Origin: Bifidobacterium samirii
Lineage (GTDB): Bacteria > Actinomycetota > Actinomycetes > Actinomycetales > Bifidobacteriaceae
Length of the DNA: 64,000 nt
Assembly (NCBI RefSeq): GCF_003952945.1
Contig: NZ_QXGK01000013.1
Coordinates: 1-64,000 of the forward strand
Direction: 5' to 3'
The notes under the pieces are model-generated. The model saw only the letters and a list, made by a program, of their open reading frames with translations. It had not been told where the DNA came from and made no database searches. Below are positions 32,889 through 42,109 of this stretch, piece by piece (the first letter of the stretch is position 1; every line of letters begins with the position of its first letter). The position numbers and the translations under genes were made by a program.

Positions 32889-33482
32889 GCGGCTTGGCTT
32901 CCGCGACGGCGTCGCGCCCGTTTCCGCGTTGCCGTCGCGGCGTGCGTTCCGCGGGTCGTGCCGCACCTCTCCGCCGTGGCGTCGCCGCGGTTCTCCATCG
33001 CGGTGCGACCGCGGACGCATGATCATCGGCGTGTAGCAGGTTTTTCGCCTGACACGCCGATTTTTCGTTCTCCATCAGCGTAATTTCGGCCCGTTGGCAG
33101 GGCGGTTCCGTCCGGCGACGATGCCGACGGACGCCTACGGACACGCGACGGGGCACGTCCGGTGTGCGATTGGTCACATCCGCTCCCCCGCCCGGCCGCG
33201 CCGAGGCGGGGGTGCTTTACTGGGGCGTCGTCGGGCCGCGGCTCGGACGGAGACCGGCATACTTTCAGGCTTCACACCGTCTCCGCCGATCGGCCGCCGC
33301 CCGTCGTTCCCGGCCCGTTGCGGCCGGATGCGCGAAGCTGTCCGCGCGGCGCCGTCATTGCGCCGCGTCCGCATCCATCGTCCCGACGCGACGGCCATCG
33401 GCCGCCGTCGGAACGCCTTCCCTTGGCATCACCGTGCGCTGCGGCGCGCGGCGACCCGAATCGAGATTCCAAGGAGACCATC
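32889..33482. other. 594-bp spacer with two hairpins before gadB
   Basis: No gene. It holds the terminator listed at 33027, and a second hairpin CCCCCGCC (33185-33192) / GGCGGGGG (33205-33212) followed by TGCTTT that might act as a terminator or as part of the gadB leader. I could not find a consensus promoter for gadB. The strong AAGGAG site of gadB is at the right end. Confidence 0.45.
33027..33059 (+). terminator. terminator after acyl-CoA ligase
   Basis: CGGCGTGT (33027-33034) pairs with ACACGCCG (33052-33059), with an inner CAGG/CCTG stem and a T-rich loop, followed by ATTTTTCG. Intrinsic-terminator shape on the plus strand. Confidence 0.75.
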
Positions 33483-35270
33483 ATGACCATCGAATCCATG
33501 TCCGAAGCATCGCAGGATGTCTGCCGTTGCGGGTGCGCCGGCGACACCGCCGAACGCGCCGACGGCGACGCCCGCACCTGCGCGTGCCGTTGCGGCCGCA
33601 CCGGATGCACCTGCGGCGACCGTTGCACCTGCTGCACCACCGGCACCTGTGGCGACGGCTGCGCCTCCGATGCCGCCCGTACCGCCGGCACCTGCCATTG
33701 CGGCTGCCGTTGCGGCTGCGACGAGCACGGCGCATGCGACTGCGACCGCGCCGCCGAAGCCGGCTGCAACGCCGACGGCACGTCCGGCGACTGCGGCTGC
33801 AATTGCGCCTGCGATTGCGACGATGACCGGCACACGTCCGCCCGCGCCTGCGGTTCCACCCCTGCTTCCCCTTCCCCCGACGCCCCGTTCGACGGCATCG
33901 CGCTGAACCCGCTGTTCGCCCGCCCCGGCGTGGCGACCGCGTTCGACCGCGACCGGCTGCCGTCCGGCGAGAGCCTGCCGGAGACGGCCTATCAGATCGT
34001 GCACGACGAGGCGATGCTCGACGGCAACGCGCGTCTCAACCTCGCCACGTTCGTCGGCACGTGGATGGACGACCATGCGAACCGCCTCTACCTCGAAGCG
34101 GCCGACAAGAACATGATCGACAAGGATGAGTACCCGCGCACGGCCGAGATCGAACGCCGCTGCTGGACGATGCTGGCCGACCTGTGGCATGCGCCGTCGC
34201 CCGAGGGCACGATCGGCACGTCGACGATCGGCTCGTCGGAGGCGGCGATGCTGGGCGGGCTGGCCCTCAAGCGCCGCTGGCAGCAGGCGCGTCGCGCGGC
34301 CGGCAAGCCGACCGACCGGCCGAATCTGGTGATGAGCTCGGCCGTGCAGGTGTGCTGGGAGAAGTTCTGCAACTATTTCGAGGTGGAGCCGCGCTTCGTG
34401 CCGATCAGCGAGGAGCACAAGACGCTCGACGGTCACCGTCTCGAGGATTACGTGGATGAGAACACGATCGGCGTGGTCGCGATCCTGGGCGTCACGTACA
34501 CGGGCATGTACGAGCCGGTGGAGCGCATCGCGGCGGCGCTCGACCGCATCCAGGAGCGCACCGGCCTCGACGTGAAGATCCATGTGGACGCGGCGTCGGG
34601 CGGCATGGTCGCGCCGTTCATCCAGCCCGACCTCAAGTGGGATTTCCGCGTGGAGCGCGTCGTGTCGATCAACACGTCGGGCCACAAGTACGGGCTCGTC
34701 TACCCGGGTCTCGGCTGGGCGGTGTGGCGCACCGCCGCCGACCTGCCGGAGGATCTGGTGTTCAAGGTGAGCTATCTGGGCGGCGAGATGCCGACGTTCG
34801 CGCTGAATTTCTCGCGGCCGGGCGCGCAGGTGCTGCTCCAGTACTACATGTTCCTGCGGCTCGGCTTCGACGGCTACCGTCGCGTCCAGCAGGCCGCGCA
34901 TGACGTGGCGGTCTATCTGGCGGAGCGGATCGGCCGTATGGACGATTTCACGCTGTGGAACGACGGGTCGGACATCCCGGTGTTCGCGTGGATGCTCGCC
35001 GACCGTCCGGCCGGGTCGGGCCGCCCCGAACGCAAGTGGGACCTGTACGACCTGCAGGAGCGTCTGCGCGCCAAGGGCTGGCTGGTGCCCGCCTATCCGA
35101 TGCCGGCGGATCTGACGACGGTGACCGTGCAGCGGATCGTCGTGCGCAACGGGTTCAGCCGTGACCTGGCCGACGATTTCCTCGCCGATCTTGAGGACGC
35201 GGTGCGCTACCTCGACGCGCTGCCGGCCCCGATGCCGTCGCAGGCGCGTTCGGCCGGATTCCACCACTGA
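33483..35270 (+). CDS. gadB: glutamate decarboxylase with 27-Cys N-terminal domain
   Basis: The core (about residues 137-595) is a PLP glutamate decarboxylase: AYQIVHDEAMLDGNARLNLA, GTIGTSTIGSSEAAMLGGLA, HVDAASGGMVAPF and NTSGHKYGLVYPG with the PLP lysine at residue 402. It converts glutamate to GABA, consuming a proton. Ahead of it lie about 125 extra residues with 27 cysteines in CXC, CXCXC and CC pairs (CRCGCAG, CTCGDRCTCC, CHCGCRCGC, CDCDRAAEAGC, CGCNCACDC), a metallothionein-like pattern absent from the 466-residue E. coli enzyme. The start ATG has AAGGAG 6 bases upstream, and the Cys region is in frame with the core and uses the same GC-rich third positions. It overlaps gadC by one base. 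Confidence 0.93.
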   Translation: MTIESMSEASQDVCRCGCAGDTAERADGDARTCACRCGRTGCTCGDRCTCCTTGTCGDGCASDAARTAGTCHCGCRCGCDEHGACDCDRAAEAGCNADGTSGDCGCNCACDCDDDRHTSARACGSTPASPSPDAPFDGIALNPLFARPGVATAFDRDRLPSGESLPETAYQIVHDEAMLDGNARLNLATFVGTWMDDHANRLYLEAADKNMIDKDEYPRTAEIERRCWTMLADLWHAPSPEGTIGTSTIGSSEAAMLGGLALKRRWQQARRAAGKPTDRPNLVMSSAVQVCWEKFCNYFEVEPRFVPISEEHKTLDGHRLEDYVDENTIGVVAILGVTYTGMYEPVERIAAALDRIQERTGLDVKIHVDAASGGMVAPFIQPDLKWDFRVERVVSINTSGHKYGLVYPGLGWAVWRTAADLPEDLVFKVSYLGGEMPTFALNFSRPGAQVLLQYYMFLRLGFDGYRRVQQAAHDVAVYLAERIGRMDDFTLWNDGSDIPVFAWMLADRPAGSGRPERKWDLYDLQERLRAKGWLVPAYPMPADLTTVTVQRIVVRNGFSRDLADDFLADLEDAVRYLDALPAPMPSQARSAGFHH

Positions 35271-36967
35271 TGCAGGTCAGGTTGCCTCGTATGACGAATG
35301 CAACTCATATGACCCGCATGACCCGTGCGGCCGGCGCGGACGGCGGCGGGGTCATGGCGAACCATGCCGCCGCGGCGTCCATGCGCCACGCCGTGACCGA
35401 CACGACATCCGCGACCGCCGCGACATCCGCGACATCCGCGACCGCCGCGACCGCCGCATCCCGTACCGCAAGCCGCGCCACCGCCCACGCCGCGACCGTC
35501 GCCCGCGCGACGACCGCCGCCCGTGCGACGATGACCGCCGGCCAGCTGGCGATGCTCACGCTCGTCGCGGTCGCCTCGCTGCGCTCACTGCCGGCGATGG
35601 CCGACTACGGTCTGGCGTCGGTGGCGCTGTATCTGATCCCCGCCGTGCTGTTCCTCATCCCGACCGCATTGGTCGCCGCCGAATTGGCGACCGGCTGGAA
35701 GGGCGGCGTGTACGTGTGGGTGCGCGAGGCGTTCGGCGACCGTGCCGGGTTCGTCGCGATCTGGCTGCAGTGGATCCAGAACGTCGTCTGGTATCCGATC
35801 CAGTTGTCGTTCATCGCGGTGAGCCTCGCCTATGTGGCGGGCGACGGCCGGCTGGGCCGCAACGGCGTGTATGTGGCGGCGACGATCATCGTGCTCTACT
35901 GGATTTCGACGCTGATCGCATTGGCCGGCGGCACGCTGTTCGCGAGGGTCGGGTCGGTGAGCGGCCTGGTCGGCACGCTGTTCCCGGCGCTGCTGCTCAT
36001 CGTGTTCGGCGGCGTGTGGCTGGCGTCGGGCGCGCCGTCGTACACGCCGCTCGACGCGCGGGCGCTGCTGCCGCCGTGGACGGGCGTCGCGTCGATCGTG
36101 CTGGTCGTGTCGAACGTGCTCGCCTACGCGGGCATGGAGGTGAACGCGGTGCATGCGAACGACCTGCGCGAGCCGGGGCGTGACTTCCCGCGTGCGATCG
36201 GCATGGCGGTGGTGCTGATCCTGCTGGTGCTGGTGCTGCCGACGCTGGCGATCGCGATCGCCGTGCCGCACGCCCGCCTGGGGCTGATCGACGGCATCAA
36301 TCTCGCGTTCGACGGCTTCTTCTCCCGTTGGGGGATGCCGTGGGGCACGCCGGCGGTCTCGCTGCTGATCGCGGTGGGCGCGTTCGCGTCGGTGGTCGCG
36401 TGGATCGCCGGCCCGTCGCGCGGCCTGCTGGCGGCGGCGCGCACCGGATTGCTGCCGCCTGCGATGCAGCGGCGCAACCAGGCTGGCGTGCAGGTCGGCA
36501 TCCTCATCCCGCAGGGCGTGATCGTGACGGTGCTGGCGCTGCTGTTCGTGATCGTCCCGAACGGCGATACGGCGTTCGCGACGCTGGTGGACATGGCCGC
36601 CGCACTGTATCTGGTCATGTACATGATGATGTTCGCCGCGGCGATCCGCCTGCGCCGCACGCGCCCGGCGGTCGTGCGCTCCTACCGGGTGCCGATGCTG
36701 CCGTTGGTCGCCGGCGTCGGGTTCGCGGCGAGCGCCGCCGCGTTCGTGCTCGCGTTCGTGCGTCCGGCCGGGTTCTCGGGGATCGGCGCCGCCGGCTATG
36801 CGCTGCTGGTGGGCGCGGTGGTCGTGGTATTGGGCGTGCCGCCGCTGGTCCTGTATGCGCTGCGCCGCCCGGATTGGGATCTGCGCGGTGATGCGGAGCG
36901 TCGTGACGCGGGCGCCGTGCTGGTGAATCCGCCGACGGCGGGCGACCGGCCGGGCGTGCGCCCGTGA
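35270..36967 (+). CDS. gadC: glutamate/GABA antiporter-like amino-acid permease
   Basis: The 565-residue APC-superfamily protein has about 12 helices starting at TAGQLAMLTLVAVASLRSLP (about residue 88), with GWKGGVYVWVREAFGDRAG and AWIAGPSRGLLAAARTGLLPP, as in GadC antiporters that exchange glutamate for GABA. Its first 85 residues are an unusual Ala/Thr/Arg repeat tract (TSATAATSATSATAATAASR). The ATG overlaps the gadB TGA by one base (TGATG); Met 8 and Met 29 are alternative starts. Coupling to gadB supports the antiporter role in acid resistance. Confidence 0.85.
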   Translation: MQVRLPRMTNATHMTRMTRAAGADGGGVMANHAAAASMRHAVTDTTSATAATSATSATAATAASRTASRATAHAATVARATTAARATMTAGQLAMLTLVAVASLRSLPAMADYGLASVALYLIPAVLFLIPTALVAAELATGWKGGVYVWVREAFGDRAGFVAIWLQWIQNVVWYPIQLSFIAVSLAYVAGDGRLGRNGVYVAATIIVLYWISTLIALAGGTLFARVGSVSGLVGTLFPALLLIVFGGVWLASGAPSYTPLDARALLPPWTGVASIVLVVSNVLAYAGMEVNAVHANDLREPGRDFPRAIGMAVVLILLVLVLPTLAIAIAVPHARLGLIDGINLAFDGFFSRWGMPWGTPAVSLLIAVGAFASVVAWIAGPSRGLLAAARTGLLPPAMQRRNQAGVQVGILIPQGVIVTVLALLFVIVPNGDTAFATLVDMAAALYLVMYMMMFAAAIRLRRTRPAVVRSYRVPMLPLVAGVGFAASAAAFVLAFVRPAGFSGIGAAGYALLVGAVVVVLGVPPLVLYALRRPDWDLRGDAERRDAGAVLVNPPTAGDRPGVRP

Positions 36968-37376
36968 CGGTCGGTGTCGGGTCCGGATCCCGTCGTCCGG
37001 GTCCGACACGCGGCACGGCGTGATGCCGGTATGCTGGTCGGCGGGCCGATGCGCATGGGCGTGTCCGCCTGCCGACCGGCATGTCGTTACATGGACAACA
37101 TAGGGGGGGTATGTTTCGCGGCGTGTAGGGGATCATTGGCGATTCCAAAGGGCCGGGTGTGTTCGTATAGGGGACCATTCCAAACGGCTGCGCATCGTTG
37201 CGAACAAGCCGATTAGCACTGTCAACACCATTGACAACAGACCCCCGTTCGGTGTTCACCTGTTGGCCGGTTCGCCGTTACTTTTGATATCGGAGGCTAT
37301 ACCGTAAGTATGTTGAAGTGACCGCATAGGGCCCGTATGGACGGGGCTGTGCGGCTTGGAAAGAGAGGCAACAGAC
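36968..37376. promoter_or_regulatory. pilus operon upstream region: G7 tract, repeats, inverted repeat
   Basis: The 409-bp gap carries three signals: a run of seven G (37103-37109); a partial direct repeat AGGGGATCATT (37127) / AGGGGACCATT (37169), 42 bases apart and each followed by CCAAA; and TGTCAA-cacca-TTGACA (37220-37236), a possible operator or -35 box. I cannot assign a full promoter. Homopolymer tracts are known to switch bifidobacterial pili, but here the tract lies about 270 bases before the start codon, outside the coding region. Confidence 0.45.
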
Positions 37377-40334
37377 ATGCCGCAGATCACGCCCGGAAGC
37401 GGGAGGGGGCACGGCGTCAGCATACGACGGACCGGCAAGGCCCGCTCATGGACGAACCGGCTCGTCGCACTGATCACCGCCCTGATGATGGCCATCTCCC
37501 TGTTCGCTGCACCATCCACGGCGCTCGCCGACGACCTGGGCGTCACACTCCCCGCCACCTGGGATCAGGACATGGCGCAGTATTTCCCCGATGAGACCCT
37601 GCGTACACTCGTCACCCAAGAAATAGCGAATGAGTTCCAGGGCCAGAACTTCTCCGCAAAAAGCACGCAGGACGTGCTTGCGATGATGAAGGGTGACTAT
37701 GGCGACGGCACATGGTATCTCAACTTAGCCTATAAGCGCAGTGGTCTGAAGCCGGTTCAGGTACTCAATGGCATCCAATACCTGAACGGCCTGTCTCGTA
37801 TCTTCGCCGAGAACATCGGGTTGCAAGTACTTGCCATGCCTGATGTGGACTCTTCAGCAAAAATCCCTGATCTTAATCTGGGAAGGAACGCGTTGCATAT
37901 CTTCCCCCAAGATATGTATACGGAATACAACTTTCCCCAAACTAAAACTATGAATATTCAGGTTTCGGAGGCGAACTATCATCACGCACAAGTGACCTAT
38001 GTGCGCGATGGCTCCGGACAGGACAAAGTCATTGATATCAATGCCAAGATCTTCCGACTGATAAATTCCGATACCGGCGATCTCAGCCAGATCACTTCCG
38101 AACAGGTGCTCGATGACATGCAATTCAGCACAGGAACCGCGGATCAGAGTTTCACGACCGCTGAAGGCGCAACGGTTTCCGACCCGGACGCAGTAGGCTG
38201 GGATATCAGCGGCTTCTCCCAGCAGGCCGTTGAGGGACTCATCGTCAAGAACGCCCAGTTCGACCATGTCGTCAGGCACAAGGCTGGTAATAACTCCAAT
38301 TGCGTCACACTCAGCTATTACTATGCGCTAGGCGTCGACTTCCTGAGCACTGTCGGACAGGAGGTCTCGACCGTCACGCTCGCCGACTTCTCCTTCACCA
38401 AGAAGGCCGACGCCACGGGCCAGCCGCTCAAGGGTGCCGAGTATGTGATCAGGACCGCAGACGGTCGTTATGTCAAGGGCAAGGGCGACACGGCCGAGGT
38501 CGATGCCAACGGCACGCTGGCAACCGTCGATTCCGCGGACTCCGAAGAGGTCTTGAAGCTCACCACCAATGAGAACGGCCAATTCACCGCGCATGATCTG
38601 CCCGCCACCGAGAAAGGCGTGACGTACACCGTGGTGGAGGTCAAGGCCCCCGACGGCTACTCCATTGACAAGGAGACCAAGGAAACCCCGGTGGTCGTCA
38701 AATGCCATGCCAATGCGGCGACGCCGGTGACCGACGGTGGCGAAGGCGCGGAAGCGTCAATTACCAACAGCAACGTCATCGCGACCGCAGACCAGTGGGA
38801 CAGCAACACTTTGAGCTGGCAGACTCTGTCCGATGGTTCCACCGACTACATGAACTCCGGCAACGCGATGACGTTGACCACTAAGGACGGCTCACCAGTT
38901 ACCCAGACCAAAAGCGCTAAAAACTTCAACGGCGGAGACCAGTTTATTCGCAATGGCGGCAACAACATTGCACTCACCATGCAGATCGGTACCGACTACG
39001 AAGTGCGCAATGCGTCCACCGACCTCCTCACGGGTGGCAAGGTTACCGCTACCTACAAGGCCGATGGTGTCAACGCCGCCACAACGAATCTCACTCAGGC
39101 TCAGAGCGTCATCAATGACATCATCCAGAACTCCCGTATGAAGAAGAATAATGACTACTACAATGTGAACACCACGATGGTCGTCCATGACAAGAACAGC
39201 CTCGACCTGAACAGCGGTACGCAGGACGATCCGGCCGAGCCGGTGACAATGCGCTTCTCCGCCAAGAAGATCCTCAAGGACCTCTCCAACAATGAGGTGG
39301 CCTTCGGCGACCGCACCTTCGAGGTGTCCATCACCCCCGCCAACGAGGCGGCCGAGGATCTCGCCGCCCAGAACGAGGGGTTCGGCTCCATCACGCTGGA
39401 CAAGGACCATCCCACCAACGTGTCGTCCGTACTGTCCATCTCGAACGAGATGTACAAGAAATGGCGTAACGGTGGTACGGGTGAGGACGCGAACGTCAGC
39501 ACGTTCTCCTTCCTCGCCAGCGAAGTCAACCCGTGCGAGACCAACGGCTCGGAGGACGAACGCTGCTACGGCGACATCAAATACGACGATACGCAGTATC
39601 GCATCGACATCGCCGTCAGCGAGACACAGGATCCGAACGAGCAGGGCGTCACCCACGGTCTGACCGCCAACATCACCATCAGCAACGCCGACACCGGTGA
39701 GGTCCTCACCACGACCACCACCAACAGCGCCTCCGACCGGACCCTCACGGTGGGGGCAGGCAAGCTCACGTACCACAACACGGTGAACCCCACCGTCAAG
39801 TTCACCAAGACCGACGCGGACGGCAAGGCGCTCGCCGGAGCCGAGTTCACGCTCTACCGCTGCACCACCGGCCGCTGCTCCGCCACCGCCATCGACCCGG
39901 ATAAGCTCGCCGACGGCTGGACGCTCGACAAGAACCGCACGCAGACCAGCGACGAGAACGGCATCGTCACGTTCGCCGGACTGGCCGACGGCGAATACCG
40001 GCTCGTCGAAACCAAGGCGCCCGCCGGCTACCTCAAGCCCGACGGCCAGTGGTCGATCGTCGTCGAGAACGGCGAGGTCGGAGAACCGACCGCCGTGCGC
40101 GGCAAGAACGGCGGCAACCCGCCCGCCTTCCAGATCGTGAAGGACAAGGACGACACCGACGCCACCGACGACAAGCCCGCATGGTCCGTGGCGAACTACA
40201 CGCCTTCCGACGTACCCCACACCGGAGCCACCGGCCTCATCGGCGTGGCCGCGGCCGGCACCCTGCTCATCACCGCAGGCGCCGGGGTGATCGCCATCGA
40301 CGCGAAGAGGAGGAGCCGCCGCACCCGATCCTGA
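37377..40334 (+). CDS. sortase-dependent pilus tip/ancillary adhesin
   Basis: The 985-residue surface protein has a signal peptide (NRLVALITALMMAISLFA, cleavage near ALADD). Residues about 126-187 look like degenerate leucine-rich repeats (LNGIQYLNGLSRI, IPDLNLGRNALHIFP). Two Cna_B/SpaA domains follow (about 335-441, ending VVEVKAPDGY; about 805-901, with the E-box ETKAPAGY), with a FctA-like pilin domain between (about 622-801). The C-terminus has VPHTG, a hydrophobic helix and KRRSRRTRS. VPHTG replaces the usual LPXTG. ATG 37377 follows AGAGAGG; an in-frame TTG at 37356 is less likely. The N-terminal third is less GC-rich than the rest. Confidence 0.85.
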   Translation: MPQITPGSGRGHGVSIRRTGKARSWTNRLVALITALMMAISLFAAPSTALADDLGVTLPATWDQDMAQYFPDETLRTLVTQEIANEFQGQNFSAKSTQDVLAMMKGDYGDGTWYLNLAYKRSGLKPVQVLNGIQYLNGLSRIFAENIGLQVLAMPDVDSSAKIPDLNLGRNALHIFPQDMYTEYNFPQTKTMNIQVSEANYHHAQVTYVRDGSGQDKVIDINAKIFRLINSDTGDLSQITSEQVLDDMQFSTGTADQSFTTAEGATVSDPDAVGWDISGFSQQAVEGLIVKNAQFDHVVRHKAGNNSNCVTLSYYYALGVDFLSTVGQEVSTVTLADFSFTKKADATGQPLKGAEYVIRTADGRYVKGKGDTAEVDANGTLATVDSADSEEVLKLTTNENGQFTAHDLPATEKGVTYTVVEVKAPDGYSIDKETKETPVVVKCHANAATPVTDGGEGAEASITNSNVIATADQWDSNTLSWQTLSDGSTDYMNSGNAMTLTTKDGSPVTQTKSAKNFNGGDQFIRNGGNNIALTMQIGTDYEVRNASTDLLTGGKVTATYKADGVNAATTNLTQAQSVINDIIQNSRMKKNNDYYNVNTTMVVHDKNSLDLNSGTQDDPAEPVTMRFSAKKILKDLSNNEVAFGDRTFEVSITPANEAAEDLAAQNEGFGSITLDKDHPTNVSSVLSISNEMYKKWRNGGTGEDANVSTFSFLASEVNPCETNGSEDERCYGDIKYDDTQYRIDIAVSETQDPNEQGVTHGLTANITISNADTGEVLTTTTTNSASDRTLTVGAGKLTYHNTVNPTVKFTKTDADGKALAGAEFTLYRCTTGRCSATAIDPDKLADGWTLDKNRTQTSDENGIVTFAGLADGEYRLVETKAPAGYLKPDGQWSIVVENGEVGEPTAVRGKNGGNPPAFQIVKDKDDTDATDDKPAWSVANYTPSDVPHTGATGLIGVAAAGTLLITAGAGVIAIDAKRRSRRTRS

Positions 40335-40393
40335 TTTCCGGCCATACCGGCCATAACCCGTTAACCATGTCCATATAAAGAAAAGGAAGAATC

Positions 40394-42109
40394 ATGTTCA
40401 ACCGCCTCAAGGCAGTACGCGCCATAGCCGCGGCAGCGGCCGTCGCGATGCTCGGCTCGCTCGCCGTGACCGCACCGGCCATGGCCGAGGAGACCGTCAC
40501 CCCGCTCACCCCCGACGCCACCGGCACCATCACGATCGACAACGTCGAAGCCGGCGTGCATGCGACCGCCTATAAGATCGCCAAGGTCAACGTCGACGGC
40601 AAGACCAATACACCGCTCGACCCGGAGTTCACCTGGGACGAATCCGTCGCCTCGTGGGTCCGCGCAAAGTATCGCAGCTACATCAGCGATGCGAATGCGG
40701 TCAGCGACGTATTCCAGCAGATGCCGAGCGACACGGACGGACTGGAGAAGACCGAGGACGGACAGAACACTGGCAATGCCACCAAACTCGCCACGTTCTA
40801 CGACGATCTGACCAGCGCCATCGCCAACGGCGACACTCCCGCCACCCCGGACGCTGCGGAGCAGACCGCGACGGGCGACACCCTTACGTTCGAGAACCTG
40901 CCGCTGGGTGATTACCTCGTGCTCCTCAAGAACACCGACACGGGGGATTCCCTCACGAACGGCACCACCGTGTACCGTCCGATCGGCGTGGCCATCCAGC
41001 CCGAATGGAATGAGAAGACCAAGGTCTGGACCGTCAAGAACGCGACCGCGACCGCCAAGCGCAGCAATGCGAGCATCGACAAGTCCATCAACGAGGACGC
41101 CAAGGACCACATCAGCGGCGAGGATGCCAAGGACGCCGGCTCCGACACCGTCGCGATCGGCGACGAGGTGACCTTCGACCTGCGCTCCGATGTGCCCGTC
41201 TTCCCGGCGAACGCCGTCGAGAAGAACTACATGATCGCCGATGCGATGGGCACGGAGCTCACCCTCAACGAGGGCTCCATCAAGGTGTGGGGCTATGAGG
41301 GTGCCAAGTTCGGCAACGCCCATGACGAGGACACCCCGGTCCCGGCCGACGCCTACACGCTGACCGTGAACGGCAAGGACCTCGACGGCAAGGACGCCAC
41401 CTTCACGCTCAACTTCGACTACGAGAAGATCCGCAAGTGGGACTACATCCACGTCCAGTACACGGCCACGGTGAACGAGAACGCCAAGGTCGACACGGCC
41501 ATCGACAACACCGCCAAGCTCCAGTACACCAACAACCCGTACGAGCAGGACTCCCACACCACCATCCCGGACAAGGTCAAGGTGTACACGTACGGCATCA
41601 AGGTGCTCAAGGTGGGCGTCGTTGACGGTGTGGAAAAGGGAGCGCTCACCGGCGCCGAGTTCTCGCTGCGCGTCAACGACAAGAGCGCCCCGATCGCGTT
41701 CGTTAAGGTCGGTGACGCCAAGGACGGCCACTACCGTAAGGCCACCGCCGAAGATAAGGCCGAGTCCACCGTGACCAACCTCGTCGTCGGCGAGACCGAG
41801 GACACCAAGGGCCGGCTCACCCTCGACGGCCTCGACAAGGGCAAGTACCAGCTCGTCGAGGAGAAGGCTCCGGCCGACTACAACAAGCTGAGCGCGCCGA
41901 TCGACGTCACCATCGAAGCCGAACGCGACCGCGGCGAGTTCACCGGCAAGGTCGTCAACCAGACGAGCGGCTACTGGGACGGCACCGTCACCAACCGCAA
42001 GGGCCGCCTGCCCAACACCGGCAGCATCGGCACCACCGTCTTCACCGTCGGCGGCATCCTGCTCGTCGCCGCCGGCATCTCGATCGTCGCCCGCAAGCGC
42101 CGTTCGTGA
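40394..42109 (+). CDS. fimA: FimA-type major pilin
   Basis: The 571-residue pilin backbone has a signal peptide (RAIAAAAAVAMLGSLAVTAPAMA), an N-terminal domain with EKTKVWTVKNATATAKR, which probably carries the pilin-motif lysine, a domain ending VHVQYTATVNENAKVDT, a Cna_B domain with the E-box YQLVEEKAPADY, and the sorting signal LPNTG plus helix and RKRRS tail. A class C sortase links subunits through the pilin lysine and the LPXTG threonine. AAGGAAG precedes the ATG. The 59-base gap from the tip gene and the overlap with the sortase gene show one operon. Confidence 0.9.
   Translation: MFNRLKAVRAIAAAAAVAMLGSLAVTAPAMAEETVTPLTPDATGTITIDNVEAGVHATAYKIAKVNVDGKTNTPLDPEFTWDESVASWVRAKYRSYISDANAVSDVFQQMPSDTDGLEKTEDGQNTGNATKLATFYDDLTSAIANGDTPATPDAAEQTATGDTLTFENLPLGDYLVLLKNTDTGDSLTNGTTVYRPIGVAIQPEWNEKTKVWTVKNATATAKRSNASIDKSINEDAKDHISGEDAKDAGSDTVAIGDEVTFDLRSDVPVFPANAVEKNYMIADAMGTELTLNEGSIKVWGYEGAKFGNAHDEDTPVPADAYTLTVNGKDLDGKDATFTLNFDYEKIRKWDYIHVQYTATVNENAKVDTAIDNTAKLQYTNNPYEQDSHTTIPDKVKVYTYGIKVLKVGVVDGVEKGALTGAEFSLRVNDKSAPIAFVKVGDAKDGHYRKATAEDKAESTVTNLVVGETEDTKGRLTLDGLDKGKYQLVEEKAPADYNKLSAPIDVTIEAERDRGEFTGKVVNQTSGYWDGTVTNRKGRLPNTGSIGTTVFTVGGILLVAAGISIVARKRRS

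Noticed and set aside
33429-35267. 612-codon antisense ORF over gadB, including the Cys-rich part
   Set aside because: No ribosome site or family motif; the GadB frame carries all catalytic motifs, so the sense frame is real.
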